Source: Adineta steineri (Eukaryota; Rotifera; Eurotatoria; Adinetida; Adinetidae). Taken from it: a stretch of 64,000 bases of DNA. The stretch spans positions 277,325 to 341,324 of the forward strand of contig CAJNOI010000075.1 in the NCBI GenBank assembly GCA_905250115.1, given 5' to 3'. A program made the position numbers and the translations under genes. Of this stretch, positions 11,966 through 27,784 are shown piece by piece; within the stretch, counting starts at the first letter, position 1; each line of letters opens with the position of its first letter. The notes under the pieces were generated by a model that was given only the letters and a program-made list of their open reading frames with translations, searched no databases and was not told the DNA's origin.

Positions 11966-13027
11966 TTATTGTACGATCATAGTAGCCAAAAATGAAAGAA
12001 ATATAATTAAAGATGATGTTACTAATTGATAACTATTGTTATAATAAATTGAATTTGGATTTGAATATCCGTAACTATTATAATTATTATTATTATTGGT
12101 ATTTGTATCTTTATTTGGATACCAAGTATTAGCAGAATTTGGATTATATCGATTATTAGTATTACTAACACCCATATAGCCACTATAAGTATTACTATTT
12201 GGTACTAAATTGTTACCCGTTTGCACATTATAGCCATTGCTATTTGGTATCAAATTATTATTGTTATTCATTGGTCCACCATAGGTATTACTATTGGGTA
12301 ACAGATTATTATTATTATTATTCATTTGTCCACCGTAGGGATTGCTGTTATAACCATATTGATTAGTATTTATATTTGATGTACCATATTGGTCTTTATT
12401 AGTTAAAACTTGATTTGTATTCGGTGGATAAGCCATTTGAGTATTGGATGAAGAATAAAATGAATTACCAATGGATCCTTTAAATATAAACAAAAAAGAA
12501 AAACTTTAAATTTAATATTTATTATTGATAAATAACCTGATGAAAGAGGATTTCCATTTGTATCGCGTAGAATTTGATTTGTACCACTAGGAGAATAGAA
12601 GTTATTTCCAGGATATAAAGAATTTGATGATGATTGATCACTTGTTCCATAAACTTGATTTTGTTGTGGTCTTGGTTGATTATAATAATTAACACTACTT
12701 AAAGAATTGTCTGCATATTGTGATGATATGAGTGGATTACCCATATTATCTCGTGCATCAGCATTATTCATACGTATTCCTTGTATATTCGTATTTGAAG
12801 GATAATTATAACCTGCTGGTGCACTTGCGCCTAAGTTCGAATTTGTACCATACAATGATCCTGATGTATCGCCACGTTGACGACGTTGGCGACGACGACT
12901 AGCATTACCATCGATATCTAAATAAAGAAAAATGAAATTATCATGTTGAAAAACAAAATAGATGCTTACCAATAATTAATAATGATTGTACGAGAAGTAC
13001 AACAATGAATATATTACTCCACTGCAT
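11966..13027 (-). CDS. Secreted Asn/Tyr-rich low-complexity protein with basic processing site
   Basis: Three exons. Start at 13027 gives a clear signal peptide (MQWSNIFIVVLLVQSLLII). The frame then continues into exon 2 as DIDGNASRRRQRRQRGDTSG, a strongly basic site that would suit a furin-like protease. The rest is Asn, Ser, Tyr, Gly and Pro. It contains internal repeats: NNNLLPNSNTYGGPM, NNNLIPNSNGYNVQ and NNLVPNSNTYSGYM, plus two copies of a GNPLxSS motif. The protein ends in a hydrophobic stretch (SSLIIFLSFLATMIVQ), so it may be GPI-linked or membrane-anchored. I recognise no family. The composition suggests an extracellular matrix, cuticle, glue or egg-coat protein, which is a guess. 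The neighbour at 13947-14595 has the same architecture. Confidence 0.78.
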
Positions 13028-13946
13028 AATATCGTTTTGATTTGTTAAACTATATATAATAATAGATGACTTTTACTTTTTGATTAGAAACAAAAAATGA
13101 ACACGGACAATGATGTTGATACACTATTCACATGTAATAAGAGGTCATGCTCGATGACAGTTCTAGCCTTTTTTTTTTCCTACCAAATGACACTCAATGT
13201 ACATATATATTCATCGACAATAACGGCGTTAAACCGAGGCTTTTTTTTCTTTCTCTATTCTCCTCTAGGATTTTTTTTTCTCGATTCTACTATTACCGTT
13301 AGTTCGCCTATCCAATTGAGATGTACAACCTTAGGTACGACAACAATTTTTTTTCTCCTTTTTTTTCCTTCCTGTGTCATTCTTTTTTTCATTTTATGCA
13401 TACCGTCAATAATATACATCCACTATTCATCGGTCTTTCTCCTTCTTTGCTTTATTTCTCCTTCAAATGCCTACAAGCAACCGTAATAATAAACATAATT
13501 ATGTAGACCTTATATGTCTATACAGTTTTTATTCGTTCGTCATTGCTTCTTATTTTATGTTGAATGAAAACTTTTTTTTTTGTCTCTCAATCGAGGCAAA
13601 CGTATGAAATTGATTGTATAGAATCATCGATTTGTTTGAAGTAAGGATTGTGTTTTATTGGTAAAAAGAGAAAGAATGTTATTTCTTTTCTTATGATTGA
13701 TAAGAATCGATTACTAATTAAACGAGAAAATAATTAAGCTAGTAGACAATTCTTGTCTTTTCTAATTATACTAAATGATAGTAATAATAATTTGAATTTA
13801 ACTTCAAAAAAAAGAATAAAAAAAGCTTTTGACAACGTAATAAAGAAATAGATAGTTTATTTGTTCAATGTCATTTAAATGAAGTAAATTTTTGCAAGTA
13901 AAAATGGAATAAATCAATATGTCATAGATAAATAGTGTTGAGTAAC
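13028..13946. other. Spacer between the two secreted low-complexity protein genes
   Basis: 0.9 kb with long T-runs (13168-13400). This is the upstream region of the Asn-rich gene. Phe-rich frames here follow from the T-runs and are not supported as genes. Confidence 0.55.
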
Positions 13947-14595
13947 TCATTTGCCTGGAGGACGATTTGGTGGTGAATTTTCAATAAATACACGTGGATC
14001 TGATTCCATTAAATTCCTATTATCCATAGGTGGTCCTTGAAAGGGTATATTTCCTGATTTTCGATTCCAGTAATAACCGGTATTAACTAGTCCATTACCT
14101 GTTCCACCTGTATAATATTGATTACTATTTCCTTGATTCCAATTGGCATATTGATTGTTAAATCCAGTAGGTCCATAACCATTTAATCCACTTCCATAGG
14201 TACTACCTAAATTTTGATATTGATAAGTTTGACCTATTCCAGATGAATACGTTGGACTATATTGACCTAATCCAGCACCATAATAGTTCGTATTGTAATA
14301 TTGATCTCCACTAGTACCTTGATTTGGATAACCATAACCATAACTAGGACCACTATAAAATGAACCTGATGGATATGTTAATGGAACTGATGGATTATAA
14401 GAACTGGAATATGGATTTATATTTGAAATATAATAACTTGATGAGGATAATTGACGTCGTTTACGAAGTGCTCGTGCATCAACAACTATATATATCGTTC
14501 ATATTTATATTCATGGTCAAAAAAAGAAATAAATCATATAACTTACAAGTCGATGAGATGATTAAAAGCAATACGATCACCTTTAACATTAACAT
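13947..14595 (-). CDS. Secreted Gly/Tyr-rich low-complexity protein with RKRR processing site
   Basis: Two exons, 14595-14547 and about 14491-13947. Residues 1-16 (MLMLKVIVLLLIISST) form a signal peptide. The junction reads FVDARALRKRRQLSSSS, giving a classical R-x-K/R-R furin site. The remaining ~165 residues are Tyr, Gly, Ser, Asn and Gln rich with tandem-like phrases (YGYGYPNQGTSGDQYYN, GLGQYSPTYSSGIGQTYQ). They end in NRPPGK, without the hydrophobic tail of its neighbour. Signal peptide, basic cleavage site in the first lines of exon 2, an intron at the same place and a low-complexity body are all shared with the 11966-13027 gene, so the two are probably diverged tandem duplicates. Function unknown; a Tyr-rich secreted protein could be cross-linked in a cuticle or adhesive, which is inference. 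Confidence 0.72.
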
Positions 14596-15154
14596 TGGTA
14601 TATATGAATATTTTTACGTATGAATATTCGTATATAAATGTAAAATGTTTGTAATATATGTAGAATTATATTAAGGTTTATATCAATAATACTCTTGATT
14701 GGTTCGATTTTTCTCACCCTCTCTCTTCCGGCATACAGTTTACATCAATCCATACAAAAAAAAGAATTCAGTTTGATTTTTTTCTCTTTTTTTATGCTGT
14801 CACTACTTGAGCGTTTTTCGTTATTAATACTTGCTTTAGTAAATATACACCTATATATGACCATGTATTCTTTATATGTCAAACTGTTACTGTGCATTCG
14901 CATGATTTATATCGATTACAGATTTTGAATTGATTTTTCTTTTGCATTGTTATTAAAAAAAACGTGAATGCATAAAATAACAAACATATACACATATAAA
15001 TAAGAAGTGTCAAAACAAATCACACGCCGGTTGTTTTTCATTCTATATCAACTAATAACATTTGAGCTGGAAATATTTTCCATCAGATAATGATGTGTAT
15101 GATATTTAACTTTTGCTATTTGAGTTTGTCAAATCTCTTGTATCTGGCGAAATG
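14596..15154. other. Spacer between Gly/Tyr-rich gene and receptor gene
   Basis: 0.56 kb; AT-rich, no feature recognised. Confidence 0.5.
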
Positions 15155-18100
15155 TTAAGCATACTTGTCGTTGGTCCTATAAAATCCATCTAAATAATAA
15201 TAATATGATAAATTCACGTTTTGTTTTCCTAGAAGTTTTACCGACTTTCGATTCATCTTCATTGTATTCTGCTAAATCATGTTCATTTGGAAATAATCCT
15301 GTACATTCACTGCCTACTGGTAGATATTTGTTGTCATCTGTTAGACATTCGCTATGTAGTAGCCGATATTCGGGACCTCCTGGTTGATATTCGCTTTCTG
15401 ATGGTTGATAAATTGACGGATCCTAGAAATTCAAAAGAAACCATTATTAGATATAATCAAGTGATTGTTTCTGATATTTACATCTTCACTATGTTGAATG
15501 GTATGAATACTAACAGTATCAGACTCGCGACGATCCTAATCAATGAAGAAAATGTTTATATATTTATAATTCAGCGTTTTGCACAATTTATCACTAATAA
15601 AATTTACTGATGATCGTTAGTTTTCATTCATAAATTTTTTTTTCTTCTTAACCAAGTCAAAATCATTGAAAAGCAAATAATTATGATGAAAGGCTTTTTC
15701 TTTCTATTTAAATACATAAAATATATTACTCTATAGTTGTATCACAAAATTCATTTTATCATGATTTTTCAAAACGTTCATATGAGAAAATACTATGCAG
15801 TTTTGAATTAAATTCCTTGAAAGTTACTATTTTCCGTATTTAGAAAGTAATTTATTAATTTCAAAATATTAATTTTTATTTTGTTGTAACTAAAAAGGAA
15901 AAACAACTTACACGTTGTGAACCCTGAATCGATGAAGCCGGGCATAGTTTATAACCACGATAATATTTGAGTACAAATCTTTAACAAGAAAATTATAAAT
16001 ATAGTTTTCCTCCTCCTTCTTCTTCATACATACACAATACTCGATATCACAAGAACAAGTACACCGACAGCAATAGCAACTACATATACCCATCTATTAC
16101 ATGCATCTAATTTTACATGACAAATTAAAATAAAAATATATTCTCAAAATAATACATACCTGTTGTTATTGTAACACATGTTTTTTCTTTAAAAGATTCA
16201 TCAGTTTGTTTATAATAACAACGAAGACAAATTCTATATTTTGTTGATAATTGAAGACGATCAACTAAAATAGTTTGATCTGATGTTTCTGCAATATCCT
16301 AGAAATATATCTCCCATTTTATTATTAATACATTCATAATTTATCTAACCCGAATAGCACTTATTTTTTTCTGATCATCTATTCGATGTATATGTCCCGA
16401 GCATAAGCGTTCATTTAACGCTCTAGTATTATTATGCTTAATATGAATAGTTAATTTTTTACATGAGATATCTTTTAGTTCAAAATCCACTAGAGTTGTA
16501 TGTACTAGAAATAAAATTTTACTTATGAAAAATAATTCGAAACGTTTTTGTTTACCTGGTTCAATAGAAAACTGATACACAGATGAACCAAAACGACTTA
16601 TTGACATATTCACATTCATTAACGTTTTCTTTGGAATTGCATTTTGATCTCGAGGTTCAAAATGAAAGATAAGTTCATTATTATAAGTTTTATTATTAGT
16701 ATTATTAACGTATTTTGGTGGATGACGATAAGAGAATTCACTTAAAAAAATTAAATAAATAAATCAAGATTTTATATATATATAATTATATATACTCATT
16801 ATTTAATTCAGAAAATTTATAAAGTCGTGGAAAACCATTTCGAAATGCACGTGCAATTATAGGTGAATTAAATATGCATTGAATATAACGATAATCATAT
16901 GCTTTACAAGGTTCTTTTAATTGAATAATACCAGGTTTTTCTATAAAAAACAAGTTTTATATAAAGTAGCATCTCTATCTCTTGAGAATTTTATAAAATT
17001 AACTACATGATAATTCAGTTTAATGACACTTTCAATAGTTTTTTTTATCAAGTATATGTTATATGAAAGAAAAGAAAAGGAAAAGGAATCTCATTTTTTG
17101 TTTCATGCATAAAAGTAAAGCTCAAGGACACATTTTATTTTCAAAGTTAAAATGTTGGTTTTTTTGGATTGTAATTTCTATAGATGTATTGAAGTATGAT
17201 TTATCTGTGCTATAAAAAGTATGCCTAAGATATTTTGCACTGTTTTTGAAAAACAAAATGGAGGTTAAGAATTTATATTTTGAATAAAGAAAAATGTATG
17301 TATTTTTAAAACGGCATCTTTTGTGCTTCTCGTTTATTATTAAGTTATAGAAATAGTCCTTCAAAATAATCCTTTCCATGCGCATTCAATACATCATAAA
17401 GTAAACTCTACAGAATGATTCAGAATAACAATAAAGAAAAATGTTTTCGAAGAGCAATGTTGAGTGTAAAATAAACGAACTTTTCTCTTCCGACTCTTCA
17501 AGTTTACGAAATATTTCGGAGAAATTTTGCCGACTCTTCAAATGTCTGTCCTTTTGTATTACTTTCAACCTATGAAAACATTCTTTTTCAAAGAAAAAAA
17601 AACGATGCATCCCGACTGGGCCATACTTACGACTAAATAAAAAGATTTGTAAAGAAAACTTTTCATTATTTTCAGGCCCTGTGACCTCTAAAATACCTGG
17701 AAAAAGGTATCGAACAATTTTCTATCCTATTCATCGAATTTAATTTACATTCAGAATCTCATATATTGTTGAAATATGCTAATGTGAATCACAACTGAAG
17801 AAAACAATTCGATAAAGAATTGTCCTTAAATATTTTTTGTAAAATGTGCTTTTTTTATTCTCCTACCTCCGATAATCAGATCGACTGTTTGACCATAAGT
17901 GATATTATTATCCCAATGACAACTAATACGACTAGTACCGATATAACCGTTTGGTGTAATAACAATACGTATTGTCGTAGAATTGAATGGTTCAGTTTTG
18001 AATTGAAATGTTGGTGGATTTGCTCCTAGATGATTAATTGAAGCTGTTAATTTATTTTTTTGTTTCGTTAGTTCAACACGACTATTACAATAAAAGATTC

Positions 18101-18315
18101 CTTGACTATCTGTTGAATTGAGCACTAATTCTAATGGATCTAAATTTTGAATAAAAAAAAAACGAAGCATTTATGAAAAAAGAAATTTTTTTTATAATAC
18201 CAATAATTAGATCATTTTCATCATTGAATTTAAATGAACCATGAGCATGATATTTGTTTAGAACAATTATTAAAGATATAATATTTAAATAGATAGATAC
18301 TTTTATTGAGAACAT
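15155..18315 (-). CDS. Single-pass receptor, cytokine-receptor-like, with Tyr-bearing cytoplasmic tail
   Basis: About ten exons. Signal peptide MFSIKVSIYLNIISLIIVL. The ectodomain contains an Ig/FN3-like module (VLNSTDSQGIFYCNSRVEL and YIGTSRISCHWDNNITYGQ), then a module with paired Cys (LKEPCKAYDYRYIQCIF). A membrane-proximal FN3-like module has the typical strand LQLSTKYRICLRCYYKQ. One transmembrane helix follows (RWVYVVAIAVGVLVLVISSI). The tail of roughly 110 residues carries seven or more tyrosines in acidic or proline settings (IYQPSESEYQPGGPEYRLL, KYLPVGSEC, LAEYNED), as expected for SH2 docking. The order of modules resembles type I cytokine receptors such as insect Domeless. No WSxWS box is seen, so the assignment is by architecture only. 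Exon junctions were checked for frame at most boundaries. The 0.9-kb intron at about 16940-17865 holds no exon I could find. Confidence 0.6.
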
Positions 18316-18878
18316 TAATTCATTGAAAATTAGTAAGTTATTGTCAACATAAACTTTCAAAAATAGTCAGTATTTCTTTTATAAACTACTAAAGAACGAG
18401 ATTGCCACTGTCGTTTTATTTTATTTTCTTGCCTTTTTCTTTTCTCCCGGTAAATATGAGCCAATGTCAATAAAACTGCAGTGCCCACGCCATCCAAGTG
18501 GTTTCACTGATAAAACATAAGAAGAAAAAAAAAGAAAGAAAACTTCCTACATTATTATAGCTAAAAAAACGAAGGAAAATTTCGTAGAATGTACATCTGG
18601 TATATGAAATAAAATATAAATATTATTAACAAGTCATAATGATTCATATTTATCACAAATATCACTGGTTCTTTTTTTATATTTCAATAGTAATTCTTAT
18701 CGGAACGTTAAAACACATCAATATATTAAAAACCACATGATGCAAGAAAAAAAACTTAAGAATTCTTTTGTTGCAGAAAAAAAAATGTTGGATGTCCTTG
18801 ATGTAAATGAAAAATTATCTTATCGATAAATTACACTAATAAATCAATCTAACACCGTAATAAAATTGTTAATCTCTT
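18316..18878. other. Spacer between receptor start and LENG8 stop
   Basis: 0.56 kb of AT-rich DNA with no recognised feature. Confidence 0.55.
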
Positions 18879-20124
18879 TCAGTTTTTGTTAAAACTAGTT
18901 CGACTTGTTTTACAATCAATTAACATTGTATTATCAAGGAATTTTACACCTAATGAACGAAGATGTTCTTGACAAATTTCATTGGATTCATAAACTAACA
19001 TTGTAGTCACAATTTCAATTGGAAATGTTGGAAGAAACCTTTAAAAGAAACAAAAAAAATAGTCAAATTTCGAATTGTTGTTTACGATGAATACAAACGC
19101 CCAAATTAAAATTTCAATTATTTGTCTACGATAAATATCAATAAATAGATTTACTAAACAACAAGCAAGTCTTGGTAAATGTTTATAGAGAATAAATAAT
19201 TGATTATAATTTTTCCGACGAAATGCTGAACAGAATTCCAAAGTTATATTAAGATCGTCTGATTTTGTTACTTGATCAATATCGATTAAAATTCTATTGA
19301 CTTCTAATAAAAATAAGAGAATATCAATAACTGAATAAATAATTTTAAATATTACTTTTATAATCATTAAGTAACAACAAATAGAGTAAACGATACATAA
19401 GAAATTCTTGTAAATGAGTATTATTACAGCCACTATCGTATAAAATTTCTAATTGTGTTTGACATTGAATAAATTGTTCACGATCATTCTAAAAACTAAT
19501 TATTCTTATAGCAAAAATTCAAAGAATATGTTCACGTTTTTCTTTTCTAATTACCATTTCAAGTGCTATTCGAGCATTTTCTTCATAAACTAATACGGTA
19601 AAATCATTCCGTATGGTTTGTACCATAAGATCTTGTCGAATACTTTTCAATTGACTGTTAACATATGACCAATCATTATTTGATTTATATTTATCTATAA
19701 CAAAAGAGAAAGATTTTTCAAGAATTGCTAATGGTCGAATAGTTGATGGATCAGGAGCCTTAAGAAAAAATGAATCAAATTCTGTTGTCTATAAAAGCTA
19801 TACTTACACTTGTTAAACGTAGATAATTTTTTTCTAATTTTTCACATGTACCAATTAAAGGTTGATTCGGTTCATTGATTGATTTTATCTATATGATTAT
19901 ATATAAAATTTTCATAGATACAAAGAATAAACTAACTGGTCTATTAATTGTAGATGTTGATTCATTAGTAAATCGATTACGTCGTTGTTCTAGTCGTTTA
20001 GTTTCTTCAGATTTTGAACTAATAAAAGATATACACATATATATAATTAAATTCAAAAATTTAATTTATACTCTTGAGAAATCAACGATGACCGCATTGT
20101 TTCCTTTTTGACGTTTAAAAAATC
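18879..20124 (-). CDS. LENG8: LENG8 / Thp3-like SAC3-domain protein (5' end unresolved)
   Basis: Recognised by long matches to the animal LENG8 core: [65 protein letters not shown] and [17 protein letters not shown]. The C-terminal PCI-like part also matches ([19 protein letters not shown]), as does the end ([15 protein letters not shown]). Seven or so small exons; the stop is at 18879. Family knowledge: SAC3/GANP/THP3 proteins work in mRNA processing and export in the nucleus. The first exon recognised starts near 20124. Its correct frame is [16 protein letters not shown], with a possible Met at 20097. Vertebrate LENG8 has a long N-terminal region that is missing here. Either translation starts at 20097 and this is a short form, or more exons lie upstream (an open stretch ending in a good donor exists near 20480-20530). 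Confidence 0.85.
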
Positions 20125-21938
20125 TACAAAATATTTATAACAAGGTAGATTGAATAAATACTTCAATTGATTATTTTTATGTTAATTGAAAATTTTTAAT
20201 AATTAAGATTTCATAAATAGAATATATTAGACTATTTATATTTTCTTTCTTGATTATAAACTAATGATATAGATACGTGACTAAGTGATAACGCTCGTCT
20301 TTAATAGACGATTATTTAATGTATGATTATCGTCACACTAAAAATTTGATAGAAATCTTTCTTTAGCTTGATATTTTTAATATAAAATTCGATACTATCT
20401 AAATTTAAGATGATGAATATTGATTCAATAAAATAAATAGATTTTTCGAAGTTAAAGATATATAAATGGTATTCTTACAGATGTCATAATCATTTAAGTA
20501 TATTTTTAACTGGTTAACTAGAATCTCCAATCAACAATTAGATTGTATATATTATTTTTTTCAGTTCTGAAAAGTAGGAAAGAAAAGAAAAAAGGTTTTT
20601 GTCATAACGTATAATTAAGCATTCGAATTCATAAATGAAGGTTATTATTTTCAAGCAAAATTCAAAATACAAAGAAAACTTATGAATGCCCATTTTTTTC
20701 AAAACTTGATATTTTATATTGTTCATAAAAGAAAGAAAAAAGGAATAATATTAGTTATTATCTTATTTTATATCAATAAATTCGTGTTAATTTTCCTATT
20801 AAATATATTCATCAGACCTGATAACAAGACAAAAGTCACTTGATATTCTATTTGTAATTCTAGGAAGAATATTTAGCATCTGTTTTGTTGTATTGCTCAA
20901 CGTGTGTGGAAAGAAAAAGAAAAAACACAACAATTAATATACTCTCCTTGGTTATTCATGTGCTTTTTTTTAAAGGAGAAGAGAATACTCGTGCTATCTA
21001 CACTGATGATTCTTTTTCTCACAATCTTCTTTTTTTTTGCTTTTTCTTTGCAATTTAGTTGTGTGTAAAGGACGATGAAAGGCGCGCAAGGGCAAATGCA
21101 TTTTTTTTTCTTCTTTTTCTGTGTATGTGTGCGCTGTTGTTGCAGAAAAATATCGGGTTAAAAACGAACGTTGTCGTCGTCGACGAGACAAAAGCGAGTT
21201 TATAACAGGAATCAATTCTTCTTTTTTTTCTATATATATATATATTTATGTATGTATATTTTTACAAGTTGATAAAAGTACGACAACTATTGAGCATATT
21301 TTTCTAAGTGGAAAAAGAACTTTATAGTATAAGAAAGCTTCTTTTTCCTTATTTAATACTATTTATAAGGATTTATCAAAATCTTGATGTTCTCTATATA
21401 ATTATCTAGTTTGCTATTCTTGTCACATCAGTCAGTCACCTCATGAATTATCTTTTCTAATGATAGTTAGATATATTTTAACCGCTTGACTGCTTTTATT
21501 TATCATTCCTTTCTTTTTTTATGTATAGACATAAGGAGAAAAAAAAAGTGAGATAAAAAAAAAAAGAATTGATGTATTTTTACGGTTACTATTAGCAAGC
21601 GAAAAGATGCATGAATCATATTGTTGTTTTTTTTTCTTTTTCTGTTCTTTGGTATAAGCGTCATATTATATTATTCTTTAGATTTATTTATTTATTTATT
21701 TACTAATCAGACGATCTATTTATTATTTGACAGAGACACACGCGACACATTTTGCTCACCTATATATATATACTGATTTCACCCACGCTTTTCTTGGTCT
21801 TTATATACAAGGTTGTATTACTGTCTTACTAATTTATTTTCAAGTCAGGTATATCATATTGTTGGGGAATATAAGATATTTGATAAGAAATCAATTGAAA
21901 TATTTATATTTCATCGTTTGTAATTGTTTTAATATCAA
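20125..21938. other. Divergent spacer between LENG8 and EGR
   Basis: 1.8 kb between head-to-head genes. It may hold missing 5' exons of LENG8 (20480-20530) and the EGR promoter. An imperfect inverted repeat (CCTTATTT...AAATAAGG-like, 21346-21370) and a (TTTA)n run near 21685 are the only structures noted. Confidence 0.5.
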
Positions 21939-25756
<3,818 letters not shown>

Positions 25757-26452
25757 TTAGATATGTATATATACTTACATATATATATATATATATGAGA
25801 GCATTGTTTATTTTGTTTTTAAAATAATTATATCATGTTAACACTCAGATAGAGAAAAGAAATATTCATTGAAAGAACAGTGACTTGTATTCTCTTTCTT
25901 TCTTTTTTTTATGAGTGTATAGACAGTGATACGATCAAATATTGTGTTTTTTGTTTTTTTTAAATATCTTCTTTGTTCATGTTTACAGTACATCTCGCAG
26001 TGAGCCGCCTATTCTATCTTTTGCTTTTTCTTCTTTCTCTCTGTGTATATTTAATTTTAGTTTTTGAACATCTTGTATTTTCGCAAATGTTCTCGTTTTT
26101 TTTGGCTGTTTTCTACTGCATTATAATACTGTTCTCTTACAGTCATCATCATCATCATCATTAACAACATCCTTTGATTGAATCTATTTATACATATATA
26201 TATCTATATATTTATTTTCATGCACCATTGCACCTAAATGTTTCGTGTTTTTTTCGTAAAATCGTTTATGATGATGAAATGAACTATTTGTCTCTATTAT
26301 ATATTTTTGTGTTCGCAGAACTGATATATAACAAAAAGAAAATGTGTGAAAAATATAGAACAAGAAGAAAACTTAAAACAAAAATTTCTATTTTATTAAA
26401 TTCATTCTTTTGATACATGTTTTTCTAGACATATAAAGGTAAGTATAAATCT
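25757..26452. other. 3' flank of EGR, convergent with RING gene
   Basis: 0.7 kb with (TA)n at 25780-25796 and (CAT)n at 26143-26160. Probably EGR 3'UTR and terminator region; no gene seen. Confidence 0.5.
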
Positions 26453-27512
26453 TTATTCTATATTTGATGATGAATCAAAACGTGGTAACTGAGGAGTATA
26501 CGATAATGAATGATTAGACTCTATTGTATCTAATGAAATTTGTAATGGATTTGCCATTTTAACTGGATGATATGGAACAATAGTATTAGATTGTTGTTGT
26601 TGTTGAAATGTTCGTAAGAATAATTGTTGCATCCATTGATCATTAAATATTGTGATTGGTATTTGTTGAGTAGATGAAATTATTGTTCGACACATTGGGC
26701 AATTACCATGACGAAGAAGCCATTCTGTTAAACAATTTATATGAAATACATGATGACATATTGGTAATTGTTTAACTTCGGATAAGAGTTCGAAATTTTC
26801 AAGACATATAGCACATGATGGATTGATTACAAGATTTGATGAAGTCACTAAAATCTTATTTGAATATATCAAATATAGAAAAATACGAATATTTACTAGT
26901 TAATATAGGTAATTGATTAATATCATTTATTGTTACAGGTAAAATATCTTGATCTTCATTTAACAATTGTGTTAACATTTCTGAATTAAAATTTTCTCTA
27001 TTTGATTCTAAACTAAATAATTGTAATGGTATTTGTACAAGAGCCATATTTGATTGAACTTGAGTATTTAGTACTTGTCCAGGTACTAATTCATTGATAT
27101 TTAAAAGTTGTATGAGAGATGTCGGAGTATTAATAGTTTGAAAAGGTGATATATCAAGTGAAGGTAAATATCGATGTACATGTGATGAATGAGTAATACG
27201 TTTAATACGCCGTGGTGGTCGACCACGACGATGACGATGCTGATGTTGTGGAAGATCGAATTGTATTTGTGAAATAAGCATTGGTAATAAAATATTATTA
27301 AATGATTGAATATCAAAATCATTATTGAATAAATTTTGAAATTGATGAATTAATGGTATTTGTTGATCATTATTTTCATCGGATAATTGTAGTGGAATAT
27401 TACCAGATGTTTGTATAGGTAATTCCGATTGACATTGAATGCATATCGTTCGATTTGTATTTATTGTACCACAATTATGACATGTAGAAGAATGTTCATC
27501 AGAAGTTGACAT
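26453..27512 (-). CDS. RING-H2 E3 ubiquitin ligase of RNF115/RNF126 type
   Basis: Two exons, 27512-26897 and 26847-26453, joined in frame. Residues 11-30 form an N-terminal zinc ribbon (CHNCGTINTNRTICIQCQ) as in RNF115/RNF126, where it binds ubiquitin or client proteins. A basic stretch (HQHRHRRGRPPRRIKRI) follows. The RING-H2 finger lies in exon 2: CAICLENFELLSEVKQLP, then CHHVFHINCLTEWLL, then CPMCRTII, with all eight C/H ligands present. A Gln/Ser-rich tail ends the protein. Known family role: ubiquitin transfer in protein quality control and receptor trafficking. Its start codon is 272 bp from that of the divergent hydrolase gene at 27785, so they may share a promoter. Confidence 0.88.
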
Positions 27513-27784
27513 TAAATAAGAAATAAATATTCGTTTAAATTGAATAAAGCGCCTTATTTATTCGATTAATATTGAATTTTGTTAGTTACTTTTTTTGATC
27601 AAAGTTTTTAGGAAAAATGATCCCATATTGCTCCATCTTTGCTAAGATATATGTAGTCTACAGATGTCCTTAGACTCTGTCTTATTCAAGCAAGCTCACG
27701 TTTTCTTGCCACGTGCCTAGTTGTATATAAATTGTTGAGAACATTCTTTGCAAATAAACACAATTATTTTCACAGATTTTACGA
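27513..27784. promoter_or_regulatory. Shared divergent promoter region, RNF115/126-like and isochorismatase-like genes
   Basis: Only 272 bp separate the two start codons. It contains TATATAAA at 27724-27731 in the right place for the rightward gene (about 55 bp before its ATG). No matching TATA was seen for the leftward gene. Confidence 0.5.

Noticed and set aside
17386..17610. A 74-codon minus-strand frame inside the receptor intron
   Set aside because: No acceptor/donor pair fits it to the receptor frame, and the sequence looks like a degenerate repeat (GACTCTTCAA units).
20125..21938. Search for CArG (serum response) boxes upstream of EGR
   Set aside because: No CCW6GG site was found by eye; AT-rich near-matches are too common here to mean anything.
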